Shown here: piece after piece, positions 39,194 through 53,864 of the stretch | How the letters are laid out: each line of letters begins with the position of its first letter | Position numbering within the stretch: position 1 is the stretch's first letter | Assembly (NCBI GenBank): GCA_963965975.1 | Contig: OZ014414.1 | Coordinates: 4,067,501 to 4,131,500 of the forward strand | DNA length: 64,000 nt | Source: Xestospongia bergquistia | Lineage: Eukaryota > Porifera > Demospongiae > Haplosclerida > Petrosiidae | Direction of reading: 5' to 3' | Translations under genes and position numbers: made by a program | Notes under the pieces: model-generated | The model's database searches: none | Told to the model about the DNA's origin: nothing | Seen by the model: the letters and a program-made list of their open reading frames with translations, nothing else

Positions 39194-39388
39194 CTTCATA
39201 AAAGTATGAAGCGACAAATTATTAATAATAAACTAACTTTAATTGGTATGTAAAACAATAGCAGTATAAGTCTAAATAAGACACTATTCAGTACTTACTA
39301 ATTATTATGTTAGAATGTGATGTGCATAAGTAATATAAACTAATACAGTAAGTAGATTTGCATTGTCAATCAGAAGTTTTGTCACTCA

Positions 39389-41300
39389 TCACAGTTTATG
39401 CTTAGCAAGGTATTCACGTATTTCATTAGCTTTCTTTCTATTTTTAAGAATTCGTCCCTCAATGGCCGATATTATTGTTTCCCATGTAACTGGTGATGAC
39501 TCAGTAGTTATCCAGTTTTCAATCACATTACTTAGATTGACAACATTACTATTCGTATTTGCATGAAAACCTCTCAAAGCATTGTCACTGATATGAAGGG
39601 CTAAGCCAATTTCATGCCATGCAGCACTGATATCTGCCAATAAATCAAGTACTTCGTCCTTGTGAGGAGCAATGTCTGTGGGTTGCATAATAAATAACAA
39701 TAAAAATCAGTTGCTATTTTACAAACAGTTCTATACACTAGTACACAATAAAAGTTACTGTTTTGTTTACCTTCACATTGCTTTGCAGCACCACTAATTG
39801 TTTGTGGAATGGCAGTCTCATTTCCCGCCATCTATATAAAATTAATTGTAACCTAAATGTTATTAAAAAGTTATAACTAGTTTTAAATAACAAAGCATAG
39901 AGATCCTCTTCGTATATGGGTATGTATGATTCACAAACAAAATAAGTTGTTATGCCTATGCATACAGTTGTAATTACAGGACTCTTGCTCTTAATGCTAA
40001 CTCGCACTATTAATTCATACTTAAAGTTATCAATCAATCAATCTAGCTGAATGACATATACATCAGTTAATTGACATACCAGTCGATGCAGAGGAGGTTT
40101 AAGATGTTCCCTAGATACAGCAGGCTCAAAAACTTTTTCTAACTGACTGATACCTGTGAGGAAATTCTCTCTTACCATATGGCGCTTTGACTCATGATTA
40201 AACATGTATTTGTCCCACCAATAGTTGGCTTGATGGTCATGTTGATATGATGGTGGTATAAACTCAGCAAAATTACTCAAATATAGTCTCGCTGCTAGTG
40301 CTGAATAGATTGGCTTTGCAAGGAGTCTACGGTCAACTTTTTTCCATTTAATGCCGAAATACAAGAAAATCTTTTCATATTTTATAGTCAAACGAGCATG
40401 ACTATTATCATCCATGGTGTCTTTAAAAGCATATACACTAACTTGCCAAATACCACCATCTGTATATAAACGAAATGGTGGGTTGCCATCTCTGGACATA
40501 ACATATGCCACTCGTCTCATAAATTCATTATCCTCTAAAAATATGCTACAAGCTTTTAGCCTTTGAAGGCATGCTTCAACAATGTCAGATCCTGCTTCAC
40601 CATTTGTCCAAATTCTAGTTTCCAAGCTTGGTATTGTTGGTAGAGAAAGACTGGTTAATTCTGAATCTATATGCAAAGAACATTAGTATATTTTATAATG
40701 AAATTAATATAAATCTATAGTGCATCATTTCATATTACCTTGTTATTATTATAAACATAAAATGTGAGATTCTTTCTCTTACCGTTCATCTCATTGTGCT
40801 TCTTTTTCACATCAATATCTATGTGTTTTATGGATGGACGTTTACTCTGCACACGTTTCTCTTTTTTTTCCACCTGAAATGTAGGAATTATTTTTGCATG
40901 CAAGTTAGCCATCAATATTAACATTGAATAAGAAGAATGTCTAACTCAGCAGTAAATGTGTCATATGTACACTCATAGCAATATCTCAACAAACCTCTTC
41001 TTTCAACCATTCCTCATACTTCTCTGCAATATTCTTTTGCCCAACATAATCACTTTCCAAAGCATTGAATAGTTTTCTTCTTGTTGCAGCTCTTCCTTGC
41101 TTATTTAGCCATAACTTGTACATACTAGTCAGTTTGTCTGACTCAGACAGATCATTTTTAACGAAATCAAGGTCCACGATATCTAATTCTAACTGTATCC
41201 CTAATTTATACCATTCAGCAGACTTGGCATGGTTACACAGTTCCTTAATTGATGGTTGTTCATCTAATACCTTGTCATATGGAGAGGAGACACCTGCCAT
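39389..41300 (-). CDS. Death / lysozyme-like / Death domain protein
   Basis: Exons, 5' to 3' on the minus strand: 41300-40995, 40873-40783, 40666-40080, 39831-39771, 39675-39389; 443 aa in frame. Residues ~12-95 form a Death-like domain (PSIKELCNHAKSAEWYKLG, LWLNKQG, KLFNALES). Residues 103-135 are a strongly basic linker (KKEKRVQSKRPSIKH). Residues ~150-310 resemble an invertebrate lysozyme/lytic-transglycosylase-like domain: EFMRRVAYVMSRDG, GGIWQV, FGIKWKKV, LAKPIYSALAARLYL, QANYWWDKYM. A linker exon follows, then a second Death domain (350-443: HKDEVLDLLADISAAWHEIG, NVIENWIT, VTWETIISAIEG). There is no signal peptide, so it should be intracellular. In the lysozyme-like family as I recall it, a Glu stands where this protein has Met189 (YVMSRDG), so catalysis may be lost. 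The domain assignments are from memory; the double-Death architecture is read directly. Confidence 0.75.
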
Positions 41301-41559
41301 AGCTTGGAATTTCAAACACACACACACCCTATAATTGATATGTATAGTATTCATCTATAGTACACATATGTACCAAATGATGAATACCTCCTCCTCCTCT
41401 AAAATTATGATTATGCCTAGTTTTAAGTGGCTTGTATGGTCCAATAAGGTTCTCTAATATTTAATGAAGTTAGCATATAAAGCATTATTAATTTAGCTTA
41501 CTGTTCACATATACATGATACAGACCATTACAATAGCTTGATAGCCTGTGTGTTAGTTA

Positions 41560-41875
41560 TTACCCTCAATGTACATGTTAACATCGAATAAACATGCTCA
41601 CTCATGTAGTAAATGTGTCATATGTATGTATACACTTAGTAGCAATGTGTCAACAAATCTCTTCTTCCTTCAACCATTCTTCATACTTCTCTCCAATGTA
41701 CTTTTACTTGACACAACACTTTCTAATATAATGATTAAGTTTCTTTTGTTGCAGCTCTAATCTTGCTTATTTATATACCATTACTAGTCAATTTGTTGAC
41801 GGTAAGCAGACTTGGCACAGTTACAGAGTTCATTAATCAACGGTTGTTCATCTAATTAACTGGTCATACCCTATG
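41560..41875 (-). pseudogene. Degraded copy of first exon of the Death/lysozyme-like gene
   Basis: On the + strand, 41640-41760 closely tracks 40975-41100 (TCAACAAATCTCTTCTTCC versus CAACAAACCTCTTCTTTC, then CAACCATTCTTCATACTTCTC), and 41800-41870 tracks 41217-41280 (GCAGACTTGGCACAGTTACA versus GCAGACTTGGCATGGTTACA). About 75 bp of the middle of the exon is deleted and several frameshifts are present. Flanking intron sequence is copied too (TAAATGTGTCATATGTA), so this is a genomic duplication, not a retrocopy. Confidence 0.75.
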
Positions 41876-41935
41876 CAATGGCTTCCCATCAATGTAATGG
41901 AAGCAGTTGTTAGTTCTATAGTTGATACATATATT

Positions 41936-41983
41936 TACAGCATAATGATGTACCCATGCTTTGCTTATAATCTTTTCACTTAT
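41936..41983 (+). pseudogene. Fragment of ITIH-C-like gene exon 2
   Basis: The segment is nearly identical to 42661-42708 (CAGCATAATGATGTACCCAT, then CTTTGCTTATAATCTT) in exon 2 of the neighbouring + strand gene. Weaker similarity may extend left to 41878. It ends at a (TA)n tract and abuts the Death-exon copy. Confidence 0.7.
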
Positions 41984-42033
41984 ATATATATATATATACA
42001 TATATATATGTATATATATATATATATATATGT
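41981..42033. repeat. (TA)n microsatellite
   Basis: TA tract with short ACATA and GTA interruptions, starting exactly where the duplicated exon fragment ends. Confidence 0.9.
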
Positions 42034-42311
42034 ACAGGCATAGAGAGCTCAATAGTCATTTCCAAGTGGCTTAAGGATAGATAAGGTGCTAAATCTATCA
42101 AATAAGATTTCATTGATATTTATTAGCAATAGAAGGATATACCTACTTTTTCACTATAGCTGGACATCTGTGTTGTTTGCATCCTCTGCTCCCTAACAGA
42201 TCTCCCTTAAAGGGGTGGGGCTCATCTCATACCATAATTAAAATGTAGCCCTGAACTATTAGTAGTTATGCAAAGAGAATGCTCAGGGCTCAGTACCAGT
42301 ACCAAACAAAA

Positions 42312-43485
42312 ATGATATCACGCGTTTTACTAGCAATAGTTATGTGGTGGAGTCTACTATTGACATTTACCACTGGTAAGTATATCTACTATTATTAAAA
42401 AGAATATTAATCATCGTAAACACACATAAACCACTTATGCAGTATTGAGGAGAGGATAAGTAAAGTAACAACCACAGTATGTCTATAAAAGCTGAGTATG
42501 TAATGTATGGTCAGAATTTGCTGGTGTGTGTGTGTGTGTGTCACCTATAAAACAATATTATTAATGGTTTCTTTTGCTATAGCTTTTCCAGTAAGTACAT
42601 ACACATCTTCACAATGCCATCCATTGGTGACTATGACAACTAATGATGTACCCCTTTGTTACAGCATAATGATGTACCCATACTTTGCTTATAATCTTAT
42701 CACTTCTCCTTTCCTGGTACTCAATGGATACATCAATAACTCTGTTAGTGGTACTGAGGTCGGTATCACTCAAGTTGGATTTGTAATCCAACTAAAAGGA
42801 GTAGGTGGAGCTACTCGTGTCTTTCGTGGATGGGTCGATGGGCGAAGAGTGAGACTTGGTATTGAGGAGTTTGGTGAGATGGATCTACAAGGAAGTAGAG
42901 TGGAATTATTGTTAATTGGTGGTCAGGCTCATGTGAACTCAGAAGTATCCATACCAACTCAATCTCAGTTTGTGCTCCATTTGAGTCAACCCTTGATATC
43001 AATACAAGTAGAAGTGTTAAATGATGGATTTGTAAGGACAACATTACTTGATATTAAAGGTCTAAGAGATACATCCACCCATGGACTATTGGGTAAGTAA
43101 ATATTGTTGTCAATACATTCATTCATTTGATCAGATATTCAAATCTATTCATCCATCACAAATTCATCCATTCATCCATTGCTGTATCCGTTCATTGCCT
43201 ATCCATCAATACAAATATATACATCATGACCATGCATTTGTCAATGTGTCCATTCATACAGGTCAATTCCTCACAGCTCATATAGATACATCTACCTTCC
43301 AACTTAAAACTTCACTTGGAAAGGTAGTCACTATACAAGAGGAACTCCCCACATACAATAAAGGAGATATTACCCACTGTTGGTATGTGAAAGAAGGAAA
43401 GGAGATAATAGAGGGTATGGTCTATGACTATATTGTTGATAACCTGCTCTCAACAATGTATCATTACACATTATATAAAAGATGA
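42312..43485 (+). CDS. Secreted protein with ITIH heavy-chain C-terminal-like domain
   Basis: Exons 42312-42375, 42583-43092, 43262-43485; 265 aa in frame. Exon 1 encodes a signal peptide (MISRVLLAIVMWWSLLLTFT). The mature protein starts near AFPVSTYTSSQCHP. Its second half resembles the C-terminal domain of inter-alpha-trypsin inhibitor heavy chains: DTSTHGLLGQF matches ITIH ARTHGLLGQF, and HCWYVKEGKEIIEGMVYDYI, followed by VDNL, matches ITIH [20 protein letters not shown] and IVPNL. In ITIH proteins this region leads to the site of hyaluronan linkage. Here it is almost the whole protein, with no VIT or VWA domain. Likely an extracellular-matrix or secreted-fluid protein. A polyadenylation signal AATAAA lies at 43611-43616. 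The start was chosen because it gives the signal peptide and keeps phase. Confidence 0.75.
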
Positions 43486-44472
43486 AAATGTGACTAAATG
43501 GTTTACTCTGATTATTCATGTTATCATTATGTAATTCAATTATCGTTATAATAATTGGTGAAGAGTTGAAATGTAAGTCAATATTTAAACCATATTATGT
43601 ATAATAACAAAATAAACAGTGTTAGCAGCACTATGAATGATTATTAATAACCTGCCCTGAGTCTGACGGGTTGTCAAAGGTGTAGTGTTGCCCTCAGATC
43701 AAAGAATGTTAAACACAGATGTATGTAAAATGAATAAATGAATAGAGTTAATAATCAGGTTTGGATTGTGGCAATTCAGTTAAAATGTGGTTCAAATGTC
43801 CCTATAAATGAAAAAAATAAATGTTCAGTGAGAGTTATATGTTTATCAGGTAAGTACAGGATGATTTGTAAAAGTAAATGTATTAAATGTTTCTTATAGA
43901 ATGCTTAGTTTCTTTCTTTCTAATCATTTAAAAGTTACAACTCAAAAAATAGTAAAGTCTGTTCACATTAACTTTGCCTTTTGTGTTAGAATTACTTCAC
44001 TTGCTCTTCCTATTATCACAGTACATGTATTTCTGTATTACAATAAGCAAAATACGGCCATAAGGACACATACATGTGTGTATTAAAAACACTGAAGCTA
44101 TTTAACATTTCTAAAATAATGTCAATAGTCATTAGACTTTAATATCAGCTTAACATTTTGCATGGAGCAAGATGTCAAAACAACTACATAAAGTCAAATA
44201 AAGACTGCATGCAAAACCTCATTAGAAAGTGTTATATACAAATACAAAAAACAAATTACAGAAGCCTTGATTAGTCAGCCCAATTCTAAGCATTCACAAT
44301 ACCACTAATTAAATTGATTGGTTTGAAAGTAGAAATAATGCAGTGCCTTGTAACAACAACAGTACTATCAAAATCTTAGGACAACTTTTATAATTATATC
44401 CCTGTTAATTAATTAGCAAGTAAACTCAATATGTTTACATAAGGTATACATTATATAACTGTAAGGTATGGA
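43486..44472. other. Intergenic, convergent 3' regions
   Basis: AT-rich spacer between the ITIH-C-like gene (+) and the Cys-rich gene (-). It contains AATAAA at 43611. The ORF at 43901-44086 shows no recognisable domain. Nothing else supportable. Confidence 0.6.
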
Positions 44473-45370
44473 CTATAATATTACTTTTAAGTGACTTACT
44501 CCATGTCCAGCTTGACATTTAGTACATATATCAGCATTATTAGTTGCATAATCCATCATATTATTATTGTTCATAGAATAGTTCTGTTCATTTAAAGGTC
44601 TCTCTATATCCATGTCACATTGTTTTGCACAAGAGTCAGCTGTCCAATAATGACACTGAGTGGACAGTGAATTACCAATAGGGTATACTGTCTCCGACTT
44701 GCACACATGGCGGATCTGTAAGTGCAAAGACATCCTAGTATAATGACTGAGATTACATGTGCCAGACTCATTTTGCTAAGTGCCTTTACATGAGACAACT
44801 AATCTGAATAGTGCATCAAATATCACCTTAGTTTTTACATAGATAAATGTGTATGTGTGTGGTTCGGAGGCACTTCGGAATGTGATAATTGTTTTACCAG
44901 AACCCCAGATAATCAAAAGCAAGTGTTCACAGTGAAAATGTTTATTTGATGTTTAGCAATGAAATAAACTTGAAAAAAGTAAAAACAGACATATTTAAAA
45001 CAATCAAAATATGTGTACAAGACATCTAGAGCAGTATGAAGGTGAATAAGATCAAAGACTAAGCTCGAAGCTAGGTATACAAAAATTATGCAACAAATGC
45101 CAAAGTTAACTTGATCCTGGAGAGACTAAATATAGCGATCACTACGTGAAGCAAACCCTGTGGATCAAGTATTCTTAGTAATAAAATTAAGTAAGAATTA
45201 TACAGTTATGTAAGACTAAAGTGTGTTATTCAACTCACCTTAGCAGGCTTCACTGAGGTGTCACAAATTTGATCTACCTGGTCTCCACTTCTTTTTCTAG
45301 AATACAGTAGCTGTGCCCTGCTGCTAAAGCTTGTAACTGTCGCAGAACCAGTTTGGTAAGAAATTTCCAT
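44473..45370 (-). CDS. Small Cys-rich protein, unrecognised
   Basis: Exons 45370-45239 and 44715-44473 (minus) join in phase 0 to give 124 aa. The N-terminus is Ser/Thr-rich with a basic YSRKRSG. The second exon carries many Cys (HVCKSETVYP, STQCHYWTADSCAKQCD), an Asn/Met-rich stretch and a terminal ICTKCQAGHGVSH, which could be a small zinc site. An alternative donor (GGA/gtaagt, at 44499-44500) could replace the last nine residues with another exon. I do not recognise the family. It starts 110 bp from NDUFAF4, head to head, suggesting a shared promoter. The short spacing and the protein-like composition support a real gene. Confidence 0.55.
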
Positions 45371-45480
45371 TCTCCGCCAAAATTATTGTAATTGATTAGG
45401 GGCGAAACCTAAGTCTTATATTTAACCCCCTGAAAGTAAATAACCTCGAGTTGTGACTACAACTTTTACACCTTTCCATG
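45371..45480. promoter_or_regulatory. Probable bidirectional promoter (Cys-rich gene / NDUFAF4)
   Basis: Only 110 bp separate two divergent start codons. No TATA element is obvious. Assigned from gene arrangement. Confidence 0.5.
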
Positions 45481-48400
45481 ATGGGAGCTGCAAGGTCACT
45501 TTTCAAAGTCAAAGAAGGTCCTAAACAAGTCAGGAAAGTACCTTCAAGTAAGCAAATTATACTAAATAGTCCAACAGTAACATGTAAGATAAAGGAAATG
45601 TCCCATCGAATGTTTAATACCTGTCTAGTGTAAAAAGTAACAATGTTTTAAGTGAAAGAATGTAGTTGATGTCAAATTAAATTTGATAAATATCGAGAAT
45701 GTAGTCTCATATAGCTAACCCTCCATTTATTTAATACTGTATAGAGTTCTTAACATTCTGGTCGTTCCATGAGTATTGCCATAATTTGAAATCTATCACA
45801 AAACAGTCTGACCTAGTGGGAAATAATCAAATTATTGTATTTTTTATTTAAATAATATCAGCATGAATTAATCAGTACAGCAAATGTTTTACAAGCCTGT
45901 GTAACAACACATTGAGTGATGAGATATGTCATGTTGAAAATGGTCAACTTGAGTGTGATAATACATAGACATGTGAGGATCCTATAGTCTTTAAAGGTAG
46001 GACTAATGTTGTATTATAATTTAATAAGCTGCTTTGATGTTACATGTTGACTTAAGAACCTCTACAAAATCTTATTTACCTTATACATGTACAAAATGTC
46101 ATCTAGTCTTTTAATGTCTAAAAGTTAAAACAGTTCTTTTCATTTTAAGCAAATGAATGTAGTCAATGTCAAATTAACTTTGACATTCCATTGACTTCCA
46201 TGAAGTGGTTTAAATATGAACTCCGAGAGAAAGTAGAAATATTCTGTATTTCACCGCAACCCTTGCAAATCTTGCCTTGTGCTATTATAATTCAAATGTT
46301 TGCAATTTTTTTTAAAAATGCACATTACAAAATATTGATAGCTTCTGATAATAAAAGAGGCAACACTAATGCATGCTTCATATTTCATTTATGTTCATAC
46401 TTATATTGATAAAAAGGTTACTTAATGTTGTAATACAGCATTAGAGTCACGTTACATCTTATAATTAGAAATGGACAAATTGCCATGTTGTTTGCAATCA
46501 GTATAACTATAATAGACTTGGGACAGACACCTTTATCCAACCAATTTTATTGTATAGTGTATACACATTACTTTTCTAACTGTCATTCTTCTTCAGATGA
46601 AATTGATCCATTGTATTCACAGAACATAACAACATGACCATAAAAAGTAGAACTAAGATTGAAAGTACAAAAGTGCACACAAATTTAATGAAAATAGCTT
46701 TCTGCCAATACAACATGATCTTGATTTTATATTTTATTATACAGAGCCTCCTGTTTCTTCTGTACCACACACTGAAGCTATTGAATCATCAAATGAAGAA
46801 ATGTTAAAGAGACTTCAGACAATCTTTGTTGAGTCAACAACAACACAACAACGTGTAAGTTTGTTCTTACAACTGTCATTGGCCATGTTTGTTCTGATGG
46901 GCATAGTCATTTTTAGTGTTTTATCATTAAAGAAATTGTACCACAAATATAAAGGGAACAAAGATAGTAACACTGGATAATTACTGCCACAATCAGTGTA
47001 TGCTGTAGGTAGGAATATTGATCAAATATAATATGCATTTCTCATATTACTATTACTATCATCTATATCCTGTACAATAACTTTGACCTCAGAAGTACTT
47101 AATACGGAAGAGCCAGGAAAAATGGATACTACAGTAGCAATATCACTAAATTGAGTTACAGGCTTATCTAAGTACCCTCTTGTTATAGCTAGTACATTCA
47201 ACACAGTAATAAAACTCACAAGTGTTTATAACAAGTTGTTGTCCTTTTTTCAATTGTTGAATACAACAATGGATAAAACAATTCAATGAGCAACATACAC
47301 ATAAATGTAAGGATCACTTTAAAATGATTAGTTATTGTTAAAGCCGGCCATTCAATCTAAACCTGGCCTGACCCACTTTCAACCAATTTAACATTAGTAA
47401 AAGGGAAGTGGTAATTATTATTCCTATCTGTTCAATCTCAAAAGACAAACATTGAAGTAGAAAGAAAAAACTCAATTTGCACTTTAAAAATGACTGTGAT
47501 AAAAATAATTCTTGAATTATTTGATGGTACTAGATTGTTCGTATAAGATATGAAAATGCTCAAATGTTAAGTTAGAAGTTTCAATCAGTCACACCCAAGT
47601 CAAAGATGCTTGTAGTAAAAGCAACAATATTCATCAACATATCAATATTGTGCAATTATTCTAGTGCTGTTTTTTGACATCAGCAAGTCCACAGATGGCT
47701 GTCCATCTCAGAGTAGGCAAGCACATTTCAAAGCTGTCAGCTTGTCTTAAAATGGTCAAAAGTTTACAATCCGACCTTCTTATACATGTAATTATTACAT
47801 TCATTGCATACATACCTTATGATCCACAACAATCATAGAGGTTTTGGCATGCTTGGAGTGCCAGTCAATTAAAAGTACAGAAAAAAATGTGGAAAAAATT
47901 TAACACGAAATATGCATAGTGATACCAAAATCTACAAAAACAAGCCAAGGAAGTGCTGTATATGTAATTCATTTAACAACCATACATGGAAACAATAATA
48001 CCTACTACTTCATATCTTGTCATTGCTATCCCTACATCATGTTTATTTTTTTAAAGGTTTCTATTGTTGTATATAATGATCAAAGAGACCAAAAAACATA
48101 AAAGTGTAACTAGTTACTATAAAAAAAAACACCACAACCAATTGATTATATAACAGTTACTAATACCATGCATGACACTGCCAGCTGCAGTTCAAAGTCT
48201 ATCAATCCAGTTCTATAACAACATAGACAATGTTATTTTAGACAAATTATAATGATGTTATTTTTATTCATAATTTGTTCATGGTCTCATAGTATAAACA
48301 TAGCACAATCTGTGTGGTGACTGAGATATGTTAGATGTTATAGCTTTTTGTCTTAATTTTATCCAGTTTGTCTGATAAAATCTACTATTGTCCCATTTTG

Positions 48401-49287
48401 TGTAAAAGTTTTGAAAGTCTTAAAATGTGAATTTGCATAGAATGCTCGATTGAGAACACCAAAAGTGTTAATGCATTCATTCCTGTGATATTTTATTCCT
48501 AAGCATGTATTGTGTGGCTATGTAGCCTTTCACCTAGAATTTGCCAGTTCTTTATTTCTGTTTCCACTTATCATGATTTCAGACATTACCATAATGATTA
48601 TTAATGGATAAAATGTATTTGAGTGCCCTCACTAGTTGCTTTCATTTATGTTTCTATGGTCCCTGAGATGTTAGGATTGACCAGTTTTATCACAGATTGT
48701 TTAACCTATAGGTACTGTAAATCATGTATTGGGCTTTATTCAGAAATAGAATATTAAGAGTAAGTAGTTATGACTTATACAAACCCAGAGAGTCATATTT
48801 CCTACAAAATCTAATTATAATTTGTAATTAGATTTGGTGAGACATTTAGTTGTTAATAGAGTGCCATATATTCATGATATTTAAGTAGTAGTAAAGAGTG
48901 ACTATGTGGGTTTGTACTAAATAAATTAACACATCATAATTATTATCACCTGTACATGTGCCATGACATTTGTACTCACAGTACAATTCACTTGTGTAGG
49001 TGCATAATCCCTACAAGTCTGGGATATTACCACAAGATAGATCACCAATACTACATGATATTATGGACGTGTCTGAGAATGTAGATGGATATCTAACAGT
49101 AAAGCAAACAATAGAAGTGCTTGAACACCACAGGTTAAAGACAAAGACACTTGAAAGCATTGCTAAAGAATATCATATTAATATAAAGAATTTATCCAAC
49201 CTATTGGATTATTTTGGTAACTTTTATGTCACTGAACATAGCAACATTAAGAATTCTAAACTGAAATTTCATCCTTTACATCGATGA
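45481..49287 (+). CDS. NDUFAF4: Complex I assembly factor NDUFAF4
   Basis: Exons 45481-45547, 46745-46854, 49000-49287; 154 aa in frame (human 175). The N-terminus is MGAARSLFKVKEGPKQVRKV. Then KPPVSSVPHTEA, NEEMLKRLQTIFVES (human DEKLLSFLKDVYVDS) and a C-terminal part DGYLTVKQTIEVLEHHRLK and YHINIKNLSNLLDYFGNFYV (human ISIVEALTLLNNHKL and YQLEQKDVNSLLKYFVTFEV). NDUFAF4 helps assemble mitochondrial complex I. There are two adjacent ATGs (45478 and 45481); the second has A at -3 and G at +4 and creates an MGAARS N-terminus suited to N-myristoylation, so I prefer it. Intron 2 (2.1 kb) begins with an open extension encoding a membrane segment. Confidence 0.88.
46855..46980 (+). other. Read-through extension of NDUFAF4 exon 2 encoding a transmembrane tail
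   Basis: If the donor at 46855 is not used, the frame stays open for 41 codons to TAA at 46978-46980. It encodes a strongly hydrophobic stretch (LSLAMFVLMGIVIFSVLSL) followed by KKLYHKYKGNK, the pattern of a C-terminal membrane anchor with a positive flank. Whether it is translated is unknown. Confidence 0.4.
47022..47219 (-). other. Possible cadherin-like exon fragment in NDUFAF4 intron
   Basis: A minus-strand ORF with protein-like composition. It contains VLNVLAITRGYLDKPVT and EVKVIVQDIDDSN, resembling the end of a cadherin repeat (...V-x-A-x-D-x-G...V-x-V-x-D-x-N-D-N). No joining exons were found, so it may be a relic or chance. Confidence 0.2.
47811..47885 (+). repeat. Dispersed hairpin repeat, copy 5
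   Basis: GATCCACAACAATCATAGAG, then TTTTGGCATGCTTGGAGTGCCAGT, a diverged copy in intron 2 of NDUFAF4. Confidence 0.55.
48807..48835. repeat. Perfect inverted repeat
   Basis: AAATCTAATTA and TAATTAGATTT, 11-nt arms around a 7-nt loop, in intron 2 of NDUFAF4. Confidence 0.85.
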
Positions 49288-49696
49288 CAGATTGATATCA
49301 AAACATTATCATTCCATTGATTGTATTGTTATGATTTGAGTAAAATTGTTGTCATTCTTGTTTTGCTTAAACACCAGGTGTTTAGAATATATACAATGTA
49401 TATCCACACACACACACATGCACATTGTTACACCTAATAGGGAGGGTTTATATAATACTGTCTAGACTGTGGTAACTAATTTACTTCATGTTCTGCCATA
49501 TATTATTTTTTCATACATGTACTATGATATTCAGAAAACTTGCAATTCAGTATAAAAAGTCACAATAGAATGGTTGAAATCAACAAAAATGTAGGAAACA
49601 TCGCATTAATTTTATGAGTATTGATGAAAAACATAAAATATGACATAATGTTTACTATTAACAATAATTGTATATGTTGTAGAATGGATGAGTTCT

Positions 49697-53688
<3,992 letters not shown>

Positions 53689-53864
53689 TTTGTAGTCTAG
53701 AACTAAACAATTCTGAATTCTTAGCACTATTTTCACCTCAAATAAATTCGTGCACGCCCGGTCATTATCGAGATATGTCTTAGTCATCAAATTCTTTAAC
53801 GTTGATAGTAATTATTTATTATTAATGATAACTTAATAATAACATGCCAAGCAACCTATACAAA
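53689..53864. promoter_or_regulatory. Probable bidirectional promoter (LATS / EEF1AKMT1)
   Basis: Divergent start codons lie 176 bp apart. No TATA box stands out. Assigned from gene arrangement. Confidence 0.5.

Noticed and set aside
47919..48101. 60-aa + strand ORF
   Set aside because: Inside NDUFAF4 intron 2, no domain and no exon-like borders.
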